The notes under the pieces are model-generated. The model was not told the DNA's origin. It worked only from the letters and a program-made list of their open reading frames with translations, and searched no databases. The position numbers were made by a program, and so were the translations under genes. Positions 11,860 through 22,485 of a stretch of 64,000 nucleotides of DNA are shown here, piece by piece. The stretch is from positions 12,231,391-12,295,390 of the forward strand of contig NC_092657.1 in NCBI RefSeq assembly GCF_032118995.1. The letters run 5' to 3'. Within the stretch, counting starts at the first letter, position 1. Every line of letters starts with the position of its first letter. The DNA comes from Asterias amurensis (lineage: Eukaryota; Echinodermata; Asteroidea; Forcipulatida; Asteriidae).

Positions 11860-11955
11860 GGAGGCAACAACAGCCGGGGGCAACAACAATAGGGAGGCAA
11901 CAACAGGGAGGCAACAACAGGCGGGCAACAAAAGGGTGGCAACAACTAGGGAGGC
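11860..11955. repeat. Minisatellite of GGGAGGCAACAACA units
   Basis: About six units of 13-17 bases vary around 'gggaggcaacaacag'. Confidence 0.85.
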
Positions 11956-12685
11956 ACAGGTTTCAGAATAGCCTGTCCCATAAAAGTGCTCTTCATTTTA
12001 CACCGTGAGTATGTACCGGTTTTACTTTTTCTGCTTGTCTTAAGGCCTTTACAAACAAGTTGTTTGATGCACCCATGTCCTGGGAAAATATCAATCAGAA
12101 CTGTCTGCGTGCCTACACTCTCCTCCCTATTCACCAACATTTCTCTGCAGGCTACATGTATGATTTCACCCTTCTTTTCCAAACAGTTTATTTTTCATTT
12201 TAATACTTTCGTGTTTTTTTTCAGAAGTACCACCCTTATATCTAACAGCCTGAAGACGATCTGATAAAAAAATGAAGGAATTAAATTTGGTTCCAAATAC
12301 AAGCTTAACCAAGTTATTATTAACTATAATAAATTGTGGTAAACTCTATCGACCCCTTTACTAAAATCGATGGCTATCAACACAGCATAATTCGTTAGTT
12401 TGTCAAGAAAACAATAAGCATTTATGAGCTATGGCGGACACAATGCTACTACACTATAAGGTTTGGTACACTTCTATCACGTCCGCCTTACATCAACAAG
12501 ACTCGTTTATCGTCCAGGAGTTTGAACAAACAGTGGGATGTAGAGGATCCTTTGTCAATGAAAGACTGTCTGCACTAAGGATTCATTATACACCAAACTT
12601 CAAACACCTCAGAGAAAATACAAGTGAGTGAGATGGGGCGCAGACTATCAATGGTTGGATTATTGTTTTTTGGGACCGGTTCAAC
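11956..12685. other. Intergenic, nothing recognised
   Basis: Open frames of 66-92 codons lack recognisable domains. Confidence 0.4.
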
Positions 12686-12689
12686 AAAA

Positions 12690-12965
12690 AGCCTTTTTCA
12701 TCAGGAACTACACCTTCACAAAGAGAACAATTAAAAATCGTGGCTAAAGAAAGACATACCTCATAGGCAACCTCTTTAATTATGCGTGGTGGAAGGCAGT
12801 CTGGCCCTCCAGATTTACCGAACTTGACCTTTTTAAGCTGGGTAAAAAACCATTTGAGGTGATACAGCGGTGACCGATGATGCAGACGGTAAGTTAGCAA
12901 GTAAATTATCGAGGTCTAGGGTAGGAATATCAACTGCAATTGACGTAAATTGTTTGTTTATTTTG
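12690..12965 (-). mobile_element. Non-LTR (LINE) reverse transcriptase fragment
   Basis: The minus strand encodes 'LKKVKFGKSGGPDCLPPRII' and then 'LATIFNCSLCEGVVPDE'. This matches the start of the reverse-transcriptase domain of Jockey/CR1-type LINEs, where the usual form is LKxxKxGKSPGPDGLPxRxLK followed by FNxSLxxGxVPxxW. Only this early part is present. Upstream residues up to about 12965 look like the linker before the domain. It is a dead fragment; the exact clade is unresolved. Confidence 0.8.
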
Positions 12966-13411
12966 TTAGCAATTTATACAGTTGAGGAACCAGGTAGAGT
13001 ATTATGTCATAAATTATGTCATATTGGCGGAATGCCCACCCCAAAAAAGAAATAAATGAAATAAAAAATAAAAAATAATAATAATAATAATTTTTTTTTT
13101 TTTCCTTTCCAGCAACGAAAATGACATGTTTTCTAATTGTTTACGCTGGTAGTATACACGACCACAACATACAACAAGGATACACACAGCAAAATTTGCT
13201 ATTTAATAGTGTGCTTTATGACCTTTATTTTGTTTTTATGAATGTAATAAATTGTAATCATTAAATTTATTCCATTTAACACAAAATTAAAATACTCAGG
13301 GTCGGCCGTATTTTTAGGGTAGGTCGGGTTTCTCCAACATACAAATGTTAGTTATGCGTAAGTATGATCTCATTTATACGAAGTTAGTTCCATAGATTAA
13401 ATTTACCACAG
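12966..13411. other. Intergenic with an A/T-rich simple repeat at 13050-13105
   Basis: (AAT)n and a T run occur near 13075-13100; nothing else is recognised. Confidence 0.5.
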
Positions 13412-13415
13412 TTAA

Positions 13416-13781
13416 AGGCAGTGGACACTATTGGTAATTACTCAAAACAATGATTAGCACAAAACCTTACTTGGTGACGAGTATAGGGGAGAGGTTGATG
13501 GTATAAAACACTGTGAGAAACGGCTCTCTGTGAAGTGCCATAGTTTTAGAGAAAGACGTAATTTCCACGAATTTGATTTCGAGACCTCATATTTAGAACC
13601 TGAGGTCTCGAAATCAACCATCTAAACGCACACAACATCGTGTGACAAGGGTGTTTTTCTTCCATTATTATCTCGCAAGTTCGATGACCGATTGAGCTAA
13701 AATTTTCACAGGTTTGTTATTTAATGCTTATGTTGAGATACACCAACTGTGAAGGCTAGTCTTTGACAATTACCAATAGTG
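13416..13781 (+). mobile_element. TTAA MITE, family 1, right end lost
   Basis: The left flank is TTAA (13412-13415), followed by the full left end and the internal hairpin. The similarity stops inside the right terminal repeat ('accaatagtgtt'). Confidence 0.85.
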
Positions 13782-14299
13782 TTCTTTCAGTCGGAAACTT
13801 GTGATTCACTGTCCAAACTCACGTTTGTTCGAGTTTCTTAGGGGTCGAACAGTCCGGCGTTGCATGACATTGGACTTGTGTGAGAATAGTTCAAAGGAAG
13901 CCACAAATATAAATAACATATGAAATAAAAGTCAGTATATTAACTATTGATCATTTTAGTCATTCAGAATCATCAATAAGAATTTGATAAATTGACTATG
14001 CTTATTGGCATAATGTCAAATGTTATGATACTAATCATTCACAACTATTGTCAGCTTGAAATAATTAGAAGTTAAAATTTAGTTAACAGTAGTGTATACA
14101 ACACAAAAACAACTAATATCACCAATTCATAATATCTAATTTTTATATCACAGGTACTATTGACAATCAATGAATTACAGCAAATCAAAACTTGAAAGTT
14201 TTGTATATTTGAAGTCGGGACTTTTTATTTCCACTGTGTATTAATAATAAATAAATATTTCTTTATAAAAACTAATTATTTCAAACAATTATTAATACA
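13782..14299. other. Intergenic, AT-rich, nothing recognised
   Basis: No gene or repeat was found. Confidence 0.4.
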
Positions 14300-15075
14300 T
14301 TAAGACCTTTCAAACAATCACTAATCTACAGCAATTGAAATAATAATAATAATAATGCTGTTTCCTGAGTTACAAGCACATCTTTTTCGCATTGCCTAAT
14401 CTTTTTAGAGTACAAACATTTTTACCATTATTAATCTACAGCAATTGAAAAACTATTTAGAGATTAATTTTGTTTTGTTACCTAAGAAACCAGCTCATCA
14501 TTTTCGCATTGCCTAATCTTTTTGCCTAAGTACAAACATTTCAAACCATTATTAATCTAAAGCTAATGAGTTAATATTATTGATGTTTTCCGAAAAAAAC
14601 AGGTCATAATTTTCGTCTTGCCTAATCATAATAAAATCCAAACATTTAAAAAAAAACTTTATTAATCTTAAGATTTGAAGTAAAAATTTGAGACTGATTT
14701 AATTTTCACATCATTCCCGTCTTGCTAAATTCCAAACGTTTCAAACAATTATCAATCCAGAGCTATTGAAACATAAAACAGATTAATTGTATGTTATTAC
14801 CTGAAAAACCTGTCTATCATTTTAGTCTTGCCCAATATTTTTAAAAATCAAACAATTCAAACAAATATGGATTTTAGGCGCAATTGCAATAATATAGAGA
14901 TTAATTTTTTGATGTTACCTTACAAACAAGCTCATATTTTTTTCATTTTGCGAACACTTTTCAAAATCCATTTTTTTTATATTAATCTACAGCAAATGAA
15001 ACGAATGAAATAGTAATTTATTTGATGTTGTTACCTGAAAAAAAACCAGCTCATCATGTTCGTCTTGCCTAATCT
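14300..15075. repeat. AT-rich tandem array, about seven ~110-base units
   Basis: The motif 'cagctcatcattttcg' plus 'cttgcctaatc' recurs near 14384, 14492, 14602, 14706, 14809, 14926 and 15046, a spacing of about 103-120. Each is followed by 'acaaacatttcaaac' and 'ttaatctacagcaattgaa'. The units are quite diverged, so the array is not young. Confidence 0.85.
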
Positions 15076-15091
15076 CCCGTTCACTAGACAA

Positions 15092-15240
15092 TGACTGTGA
15101 CTTATGTTTACATTCAAACCGCCCTCTGTTGACAAAACACTGTCCAAGTCATGTTTTGCTAAACATAAAGACACGTAGTTGTGGTACTTTCTAGCTGGCT
15201 GCCAAAACTCAAAGGTCAGAGGTCACATAGTCTATCACCA
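15092..15240. mobile_element. Degraded MITE related to 36941-37044
   Basis: It shares 'gtttacattcaaaccgccct' (inverted), 'ctggctgccaaaac' and 'gaggtcaca...gtctat' with the better-kept element at 36941. Confidence 0.6.
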
Positions 15241-15760
15241 CAACTAAGCAAGACATTTTCCAAGTTTTCACAAAACCACTACAACAGCAATTATTACTAC
15301 TATTGTTACTGTTAAGTATTGACTTTAGCAATATTTTCACATACATCATTTAGTTACAAAAACAATTAGTGTTAAAGTATACTATTTTGTATTCGTCACA
15401 GGAAACACAACATGAAATTTAAAAAATCGTTGTGTATAATCTAAACGATCACTTTTCACGTTTATAGTTTTGGTAAAGCCACATTGTATAGGAAATCTAA
15501 CGTACTGTTAGGAATGTGTGCCTGCTCAGAACTACGTAAAAAATGGCAATTTACCTGGTAAGTCTTCTGCCACCTTGCGCCTTAAAGTCTCCCATTGTTT
15601 GCAATATTGACATTGTGGAAACATTTCAAGTACACTTAAACTGAAATGCCACTATCTTTTGTCAACACTACGACTTAATTTATTTAAATCTGTGTAACAT
15701 CTTAATCTTCTAAACAAACTTATTTGAGGTTCAAGTTCTTTACAAAAAGTAGGAAATTAC
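15241..15760. other. Intergenic; partly duplicated with 15830-15960
   Basis: 'tttgcaatattgacattgtgg...tacacttaaactgaaat' near 15600 resembles 'ttgtgcaatattgacctttcg...tcacttaaaatgaaac' near 15855, hinting at a small local duplication. Confidence 0.4.
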
Positions 15761-15826
15761 TTGCCATAGTTTCATGCTGCATTTCTTGAGGGAATTCCCA
15801 GCTCCCTTTCAGCTTTTCCACTGTCT
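15761..15826 (-). pseudogene. Remnant of a FReD gene, C-terminal end only
   Basis: The minus strand reads QWKS, an in-frame stop, then KGAGNSLKKCSMKLWQ. This lines up with the last 21 or so residues of the intact genes nearby (QWKSWKG..YSLKKCSMKLRQ). A stop replaces the second Trp and a Trp replaces the final Arg. Similarity to the gene at 16601 seems to extend a few dozen bases into the 3' flank. It is the relic of another cluster member lying just outside the intact minus-strand gene, in the same orientation. Confidence 0.8.
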
Positions 15827-16006
15827 TCCTTGATCAGGGTTTAACTGTGATTTGTGCAATATTGACCTTTCGGGATATTCACTTAAAATGAAACATCGCT
15901 GTCTCGTTTAACAAAGTATTTACCAGTTAATGTCTTTTTATTTGTGTCAAAATAGTAATTATGCCATTGTTAGTTCATGTCAGTCTAATACTGTTAGTTT
16001 GTGTAT

Positions 16007-16408
16007 TGTAACGAACTGAAACTGTGCGCTCCGCCGGTGCGTTGGAGTGGCCCCGCCGGATCTTGGAGGACAACGCTCCCACGGCAGCTGGCTTGAACTT
16101 TTGGTGAACTGTTCTGTGATTGGACGAACTATCGATGATGTATAACATTGTAACACATAATTATAAGAGATTATCCAGGTGCGCGGACCGGATGCGTTGT
16201 TTTGGCGCCTTTTCTATATAACGTATTGTGTATGATTAAGATGTGTAGACAGACCAAATGTTGAGTTCAGTGAGTGAGCATGGAATAAGTTGTCCTTCTC
16301 GAAGTATTAAATAAATCATTGTGTTTCATATTGAACGGAATTTGAGTTCGTTTGTTTTCTGTCTGCGTTTGGCTACAGAGCAAACAAGGACCCTGGCAGT
16401 ACGTTACA
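16007..16408. mobile_element. Solo LTR of an LTR retrotransposon (fossil)
   Basis: A 402-base block begins TGTAACG and ends CGTTACA, with the 4-base direct repeat GTAT immediately outside each end (16003-16006 and 16409-16412). Inside, in plus orientation, are a TATA-like 'ctatataacg' near 16215 and an AATAAA at 16310-16315. I see no internal retroelement region next to it, so it is a solo LTR. The short target repeat suits a Ty3/gypsy-type element, but the family is not proven. Its clean ends and intact target repeat suggest moderate youth. Confidence 0.8.
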
Positions 16409-16600
16409 GTATGTTTTAACTAAGGCTACAAACATCTTACGAGTACATGACAATGACAATTGCAGTGCAAACAAATGATAATGTATAATGACCGAATGAA
16501 AACTAACTTTACTGTGTCATACTTTAAGTTCATTATATATTTGTTTTCTCTTTTAATAGTTATTTACTCGGAGTTTTAATTGTTGGTAAAGATTGGGAAA

Positions 16601-17584
16601 TCACTGTACTTGCCGTAGTTTCATGTTGCATTTCTTGAGGGAGTATCTATCTCCCTTCCAGCTTTTCCATTGTATTCCATAATATCTCGGGAAAAAACCA
16701 TCAGGGTAGTATTTAGCATTGAGATGTGCATCAAAGCAGGTTCTAAACCACCAGGCACCTTCCCTTACCTCTGCACAATTAGCCTTATTAATATCGTTGT
16801 CCTGGTCTTTTGTTGTAAAGGGTCGTCCATTATGATATGCCATTGAATCGCCAGCTGAGCTGTTAGCGTCGTATGAGCCAACCAGGAGAGTGTATTTTTC
16901 ACCTGTCACAGCAAACTCACCATAAGAAGCCCAAGCTGAGTTTGACTGCCAATCTTCGATATCTACTCTGAGCTCCCATTTTCCTGACGCAGTGAGGTCA
17001 CGCAGGATATCATTCCCCAACCAGAACTCATTATGTAGATCACCAAAACCAGTTTGGTATTCAGTCCAGTTACGGTAAAAATCAACAGACCCATTCTGTC
17101 TCCTCTGGAACACGATCCAGCCTCCTCCATCTGTTTCCATATCACAGTAGACATGTAACCTATCAGTCAGACTTGTAGGGTATATTGTGTATATGCCACT
17201 GTCAAGGTAACCAGCTTGATACATCTCCATACAACTGCCATAACTTTCACGGCTGGGTGCTGAAAACGAAGTGTTGTTCACATTGTCATCATAGTACAAA
17301 CTTCCTTGCAACTCAACAAAGTCATCTTGGCTGTCAGCTCTGCTGGCATTATTTAAAACACAAACCTGTGTACATACGTGGTAGTTGAACGACATGCACT
17401 GTGAATCCATGGAGCAGTCTCGACCGCATATCATAGGAGAAGATACAGTCTTCCACTGAAACGTGTGGTTCAGTAAGGCTCTATTTTCAGCCATGTAGAA
17501 CATTTCGATGAACCGTTTTTGGTTTGCAAACTGGCAGGTTTGTACAACCAGAGTCAAAATCAAGGTTGGAATGATGACATCCAT
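16601..17584 (-). CDS. Secreted PAN-like/fibrinogen-related domain protein, copy 1
   Basis: This is a single-exon gene of 327 residues. I use the Met at 17584 rather than the in-frame Met at 17695. It gives a clean 20-residue signal peptide (MDVIIPTLILTLVVQTCQFA) that aligns with the other copies. Residues ~22-100 resemble a PAN/Apple module, with Cys 53, 57, 63, 71 and 75. Residues ~115-327 are a fibrinogen C-terminal domain. It holds Cys pairs 118/147 and 270/283, the DGGGW and FYRNW motifs, a calcium-type 'KDQDND' site (Asp260, Asp262), WWF..C, and the closing QWKSWKG...MKLR. N-glycosylation sequons are present. It is likely an extracellular lectin-like recognition protein, as in ficolins and FREPs; the ligand is unknown. 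It is transcribed away from copies 2-4. Confidence 0.92.
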   Translation of the reverse strand: MDVIIPTLILTLVVQTCQFANQKRFIEMFYMAENRALLNHTFQWKTVSSPMICGRDCSMDSQCMSFNYHVCTQVCVLNNASRADSQDDFVELQGSLYYDDNVNNTSFSAPSRESYGSCMEMYQAGYLDSGIYTIYPTSLTDRLHVYCDMETDGGGWIVFQRRQNGSVDFYRNWTEYQTGFGDLHNEFWLGNDILRDLTASGKWELRVDIEDWQSNSAWASYGEFAVTGEKYTLLVGSYDANSSAGDSMAYHNGRPFTTKDQDNDINKANCAEVREGAWWFRTCFDAHLNAKYYPDGFFPRYYGIQWKSWKGDRYSLKKCNMKLRQVQ

Positions 17585-18640
17585 GTTGATCGTTTCTAGT
17601 TGATGTATCAATTTTGCAGTAGTAAATCCCACTGGTTGTAAGTCTTTCTCAAAATTTAGCCAATCAAATGAACTCCTTCGCGTGGTGGCAGACAATTGTA
17701 AAGGCAGTACACTCCACTCAATGCGTCACCATGTCTGCTCGGCCAAACTGACGTTTAGGCCCGAAGATACGACACAATCAATTGTCCTGGATTTAGCTTT
17801 GATGTGCTCTTGTTGGTCAAGATCACCACTGCAACCAACTGTCTGACCAAAAGTGCTGTAATTTGTAGGCAGTCACGTTTGCAGAGTTAGGGCTATCGAT
17901 TGGAGCTATACTTAGGGGGAGTGAGTATTCGTCATTAAAATTACCAGACCTTCAGGTTGCTCGTGCGGACCACACAGTAAATACTTAACAGTGTAATACT
18001 TTACGCGTAGGCATTGCATGTGAGTTAAGCGCTCGTTCTTGGTAGAGGGCCGTCGGTGAAATTTAAGTCATTATTTTCTAATTACTTGAGCTCGCTATGG
18101 AAAGGGCGCGACGATTGGTGCGGACCTTCAGTCTTCTTAACTTATATTACACCAAAGAATCGATGAAACAATTACTTCACTCCCAAGGCGTCTCTATTGA
18201 TCAAAATCTCATTAAGTCTCACTCAGGGAAAATAGTAACCATGGAAATTAAATTGCTTTGGTCCATGCCTACTATTGCTTCCAACAACCAGTCAGCCTCG
18301 TTTAGGTGTACAGTAAGTTAAGCTACACGGTTGGATCGTCTGAACACAGTTACGACACATTACACACTACCACATGTACGAAGCCGAAGCCGAGGGTGCC
18401 ATTTACCCTCGAGGGTGTACAAAACCCATGGACCCCAGTCACAGCGTGCAACAATTGTTTTGTTATACCTTTGTATAATTGTTATTCCTCTTCTCGAAGT
18501 TCTGTTGTCATATTCAAATATTGTTACGACCGACTATTCATTGTGTTATAAGCAGACGAACAAGAAACAATTCCCTCGAACCCGCGGTTGTTTCGTACAC
18601 AGCGCTGGAAATCGACCAACGCCGGGAACGATCAAGGTGA
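17585..18640. other. Upstream flank of FReD copy 1; nothing else recognised
   Basis: This holds the 5' flank of the minus-strand gene. No TATA box or repeat could be set with confidence. The 113-codon frame at 18331-18672 lacks recognisable features. Confidence 0.4.
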
Positions 18641-18789
18641 TGTACACCGGTGTGCGTTTTTTTTTTCCTTAGTACGAACGCGGGCAATTAACATAAATGG
18701 GCGTAGTTAACTATACATTTGTCCATGCACATGCGTACTTCGACATAATAATAGTTGTGGAAAATTAATACACTTACAAACATGTACAC

Positions 18790-18872
18790 ATACACACACA
18801 CACACACACGTACACGTTACATGTACAATGTACATGTACATTTAGTACCATGTACCATGTAAAACTGCGTAT
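18790..18872. repeat. (CA)n and GTACAT simple repeat
   Basis: A run of CA dinucleotides merges into 'acatgtacaatgtacatgta' palindromic sequence. Confidence 0.9.
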
Positions 18873-19078
18873 TTTGTACAACTATACCTTTTGTCCATAA
18901 AATGCGTCGCGCTTGCTTTCATTGCCAAGTCTTGATTGCCCGATAAAATATGTTTGGATATGGTTGGGAGGGGGAGGGAGGGCAATTATGAAAATAGACT
19001 GACGGTCATTATGAACGGCTGTGGTCCCTAATGTTTTTTGATGAAATTTAATAGTACACTGCATTACAAACATCACTT

Positions 19079-20145
19079 ACACTCTAAGAAAAAAATACCC
19101 AATGTTGCGTAAAATTTTACTCTTTGTGGTGTTCAAAAGGGAACATGGTCGTTTGGAGGGTAAAGCGGTACGCAACAGGGGTTGCGTCGTAATTTACTCA
19201 ATTTCTGTGTAAAACGGCTACCCAACTATGCGTCAAATTTCTAACCCAACTTTGTTGTGTCAAAATGTACCCAACAACCGACTACCCATTTACTCAGTAG
19301 TTGAGCACCATAACCCCAAGTGTTGAGTAAAAAAGAAGTAGTGCATTTTGGCAGCAAAACGGACACTACTAAAAAATTAAAAAAGACATATATACATTGA
19401 ATTGGACTGGACAGTATAATATCCGATTAATATATGGTGATCACAACCCTATAACCACCTTGCATAAAACGACCGGAGTGTTTGTGTACATTCAGGGGGT
19501 GAAAACGAAAACAAAATTTTAGCGAGCAGACTATAAGTAACAATCTCTTTTTAGAAGCGGTGTTGTTGGCTCTCAAAAGAGCCGTTTGGTTTTGCCAAAC
19601 CTGTTATTGACGAAATTAAAGCTGCTATCTACGTATTTCCTGGTGATGCATTTCTCACTTCAACAGACTGTTGTACCTCAAACATAATGCCAAAATTCTC
19701 TCAACTGTGGTTAAATGAACATCAGAACATCAACGACCGCATGCAACATCAGAACTATGTCCACCCCATCCACCTTTGATTGTGACTTGTGCCTGCGACT
19801 TGTATACGTCCGTGTGTAATGTGCACGTTGCATTATGGGTAAAATGGTTTCCACGAGGAGCAGTTTACCCAATTACGCGCAACATTTTACCACAAAAATG
19901 AGCATGTCCTGCTTTTTTTAGTACGTCGCAAGGTAAACTTGACCCTGTTGCGAGGAAAATGTGTTTTTGTACCCATAAGTTGCTTTCACTGGCGAATTTT
20001 TGTATGCGACTTAAAAAGGTACAAATTACCTTCTCGAGAGTACTGGCCAAAAAGCCACATAGCCCAACATTGCGTAAGAAGTTACCCAACTTTCGTACTC
20101 AGCACATTTACTCAGCAAGTTTTTACACTTCTTTTTTAGAGTGTA
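19079..20145. mobile_element. Inverted-repeat element with ACACTCTAAGAAAAAA ends
   Basis: The left end ACACTCTAAGAAAAAA is matched by an inverted TTTTTTAGAGTGT at 20133-20145. Next to both ends are diverged repeats of 'tacccaa(c/t)(g/t)ttgcgtaa' type in inverted arrangement. The middle has no transposase-like frame, so it is non-autonomous. I could not fix a target duplication. Confidence 0.7.
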
Positions 20146-20520
20146 TGCATCTGGAGGACACAAAAATATGAAACAAAAATAATGTTGTTTTTTCCAGAGG
20201 TTTCTTATCTTATGTTGGGATACATCAAGTGAAAATACTGGTCTTCGACAATAATTACCAAATCAAGTGAAAATACCGGTTCGACATTAATTACCAAATG
20301 TGCCCAGTTTAAAAATAAACCATGGATAGTATATCTCCATGATTAGACCATGGAGGAAGAAACATAGGAGGTAGACTGGTTCATCACAACCTGTACACCA
20401 TTGTGTGAAGCGATAGTAGAAGAAAGGCAGGTTGTGTGGTCCCCATTTCGGGCAAAAACACGCCCATTTATGTTAATTGCCCACGTCCGTCCTAGGAAGA
20501 AAAAAAAACGACCCCGAGCC

Positions 20521-20784
20521 ACGTAACATAAATTTTTTGTTGCGCGTAACATGATTGGTTCTCGACCAATCAAACTTCACAGTTTGTTACCGAGATATAA
20601 AAATTACTGTTGATACTGTCCGTTACTTATGCGAAAACAAAATTGTCTGGTCTTATTTTGCACGCGCACACGTTCCCGCAAAGATTATGTTTAAGGCATA
20701 CACTAGAAAAGCGTTTTGTTTAATGCTAGTATCTGTGACAGTCTTTACACAATCTCATACGCAAGCGTTACATGAAAATTTTAA
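20521..20784. other. Intergenic, nothing recognised
   Basis: No gene or repeat boundary could be supported. Confidence 0.4.
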
Positions 20785-21135
20785 ATCAGTGGACACTACT
20801 GGTAATTACTCGAAATAATTGTTAGCATCAAACCTTACTTGATAACGAGTAACGAGGAGCCGTTGATGGTATAAAACATTGTGAGAAACGGCTCCCTCTG
20901 AAATAACGCAGTTTTCGAGGAAAAAAACCTTAATTTTCACTAAATTATTTGAATTTCGAGACCTCAGAATTAGATGTTGATGTCCCGAAATCAAGCATCT
21001 GAAAGCACAAAACTTCGTGTGACAAGTATGTTTTTTGTTCCCCATTCTAATATCGCAACTTAGACGACCGAATGAGTTCCAATTTCCACAGATATGTTAT
21101 AATGTGTATACTATGTTGAGATAAACCAAGTGTTA
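20785..21135 (+). mobile_element. TTAA MITE, family 1, right end lost
   Basis: The left flank is TTAA (20781-20784). The internal hairpin and the 'aacttcgtgtgacaa' block are kept, and the similarity fades before the right terminus. Confidence 0.8.
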
Positions 21136-21164
21136 AAACAACGCGTTTGAAAGCACGAACGATC

Positions 21165-21835
21165 GAAACTAGGATTTAAAGCAATCGCAAAACATCTGAA
21201 AACCGAGTGTCAAAAGGTCCACACTTCGTGCTTCACAACTTATATATAAAATAACAAACCTGTGAACATTAAAACTCAATCGGTCATCGGAGTCGAGTGA
21301 AAACAACGGGAAAACCCAACCTTGTTTCCGCACATTTCGCCGTGTCATGACATGTGTTTAAAGGCAGTGTACACTATTGGTAATTACTCAAAATAATTAT
21401 TAGCATAAAACCTCACTTGGTAACGAGTAATAGGGAGAGGTTGATAGTATAAAACATTGTGAGAAACGGCTCCCTCTGAAGTGCCATAGTTTTAGAGAAA
21501 GACGTTATTTTCCACGAATTTGATTTCGAGACATCAAGTTTAGAATTTGAGGTCTCGAAATCAAGCATCAGAACGCACACAACTTCGTGTGACATGGGTG
21601 TTGTTTTTTTTTTTTTTCATTATTATCTCGCAACTTCGATGACCGATTGAGCTCAAATTTTTACAGGTTTGTTATTTTATGCATATGATGATATACAACA
21701 AGTAAGAATACTGGTCTTTGACAATTACCAATAGTGTCCACTGTCTTTAAAATAAATCCGTTGTTCTCTATTTCGAGAATTGATAATTGTTTTATCTCAA
21801 AAAGTAAAGCTTTGCAAAATAATATATGAATATTG
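21165..21835. mobile_element. TTAA element, family 3, split by a family 1 MITE
   Basis: The left part (to 21357) and right part (from 21751) match consecutive pieces of the family 3 copy at 35605-35948: 'cgcacatttcgccgtgtcat' on one side and 'cgagaattgata...ctcaaaaagtaaag' on the other. The family 1 copy at 21362-21746 lies between them with its own TTAA duplication. Family 3 was therefore here first. Confidence 0.8.
21362..21746 (+). mobile_element. TTAA MITE, family 1, nested in family 3
   Basis: A full-length copy with TTAA on both sides (21358-21361 and 21747-21750). The internal hairpin is intact. Confidence 0.9.
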
Positions 21836-22485
21836 ATGACAGCAATTATATGATGGATAATGATGATGAGACTGAGTCATAAATTGATTCTCAAGGGCGT
21901 GCTTAATCTGCTGCTTGGCAAAAACAACCTGTGCACGTTAATCTATGTAAGACTTTAATTGGATTTTCAGAAAGGTCCTCAATTACCGAAACTTTACCTG
22001 TAAAGTATCAAGTTGTTAAATATTGATCGTGTGGTCCACGCGGGCATCTCAATTTGAAGGTTAAGGATAGTGAATACGCTGGCTAGTCATGGTAATGGAC
22101 TACAAAACAAAGAGGATTTTGTACGAACATTACTGCCAAAGTTATTGTATAGGCACAATTACCTTCTTAATGGTAATTGCATTCCTGACTTAATTATCAT
22201 GGGCGAGAAAAGTATAGTGCACCAAACCCGCCAATGATAATTGTGTCGTTAATCTTAAAGCTTATTACTATCGCTGTTTTGTTACAACCTATTAGCTGTG
22301 ATCTCATTGACGTCAACAGGCAGTGCGTATATGCATAAATTGGTCTGCGACTAAAGATCTAGTCACTGTATCAGAAACTGTTCGTCAAAGACACACTCTC
22401 AGTGCTTGGACACAATTGCCACCAAAGAATTTGTGAAATAAGTTCTTTAAACAATTCAGATTGCTGTCATTAACAAATGTTAATC
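21836..22485 (+). promoter_or_regulatory. 5' flank of FReD copy 2
   Basis: About 650 bases lie upstream of the start codon. A TATA-like 'tatatgcataaat' is at about 22328, some 155 bases before the ATG. This is suggestive only; no transcription start can be read from sequence alone. Confidence 0.35.

Larger units (their letters stand above)
18648..20520. mobile_element. Composite foldback element with GACG..CG.GGGCAATTAACAT arms
   Basis: The left arm, about 18660-18706, has 'gtacgaacgcgggcaatta' and 'acataaatgggcg'. It is inverted at about 20465-20515 as 'cgcccatttatgttaattgc' plus 'ccacgtccgtcctagga'. The arms belong to the family at 10029 and 37503, but here about 1.76 kb separates them. 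That interior includes a CA/GTAC-rich tract (18790-18870), another inverted-repeat element (19079-20145) and a family 1 MITE fragment (about 20205-20310). So it may be a foldback element filled by later insertions. Confidence 0.65.

Noticed and set aside
12586-12900. A host gene of 104 codons on the minus strand
   Set aside because: Its core matches the early part of a LINE reverse transcriptase.
17585-17695. Longer N-terminus for FReD copy 1, starting at 17695
   Set aside because: It would bury the signal peptide 37 residues inside the protein; the start at 17584 aligns with the other copies.
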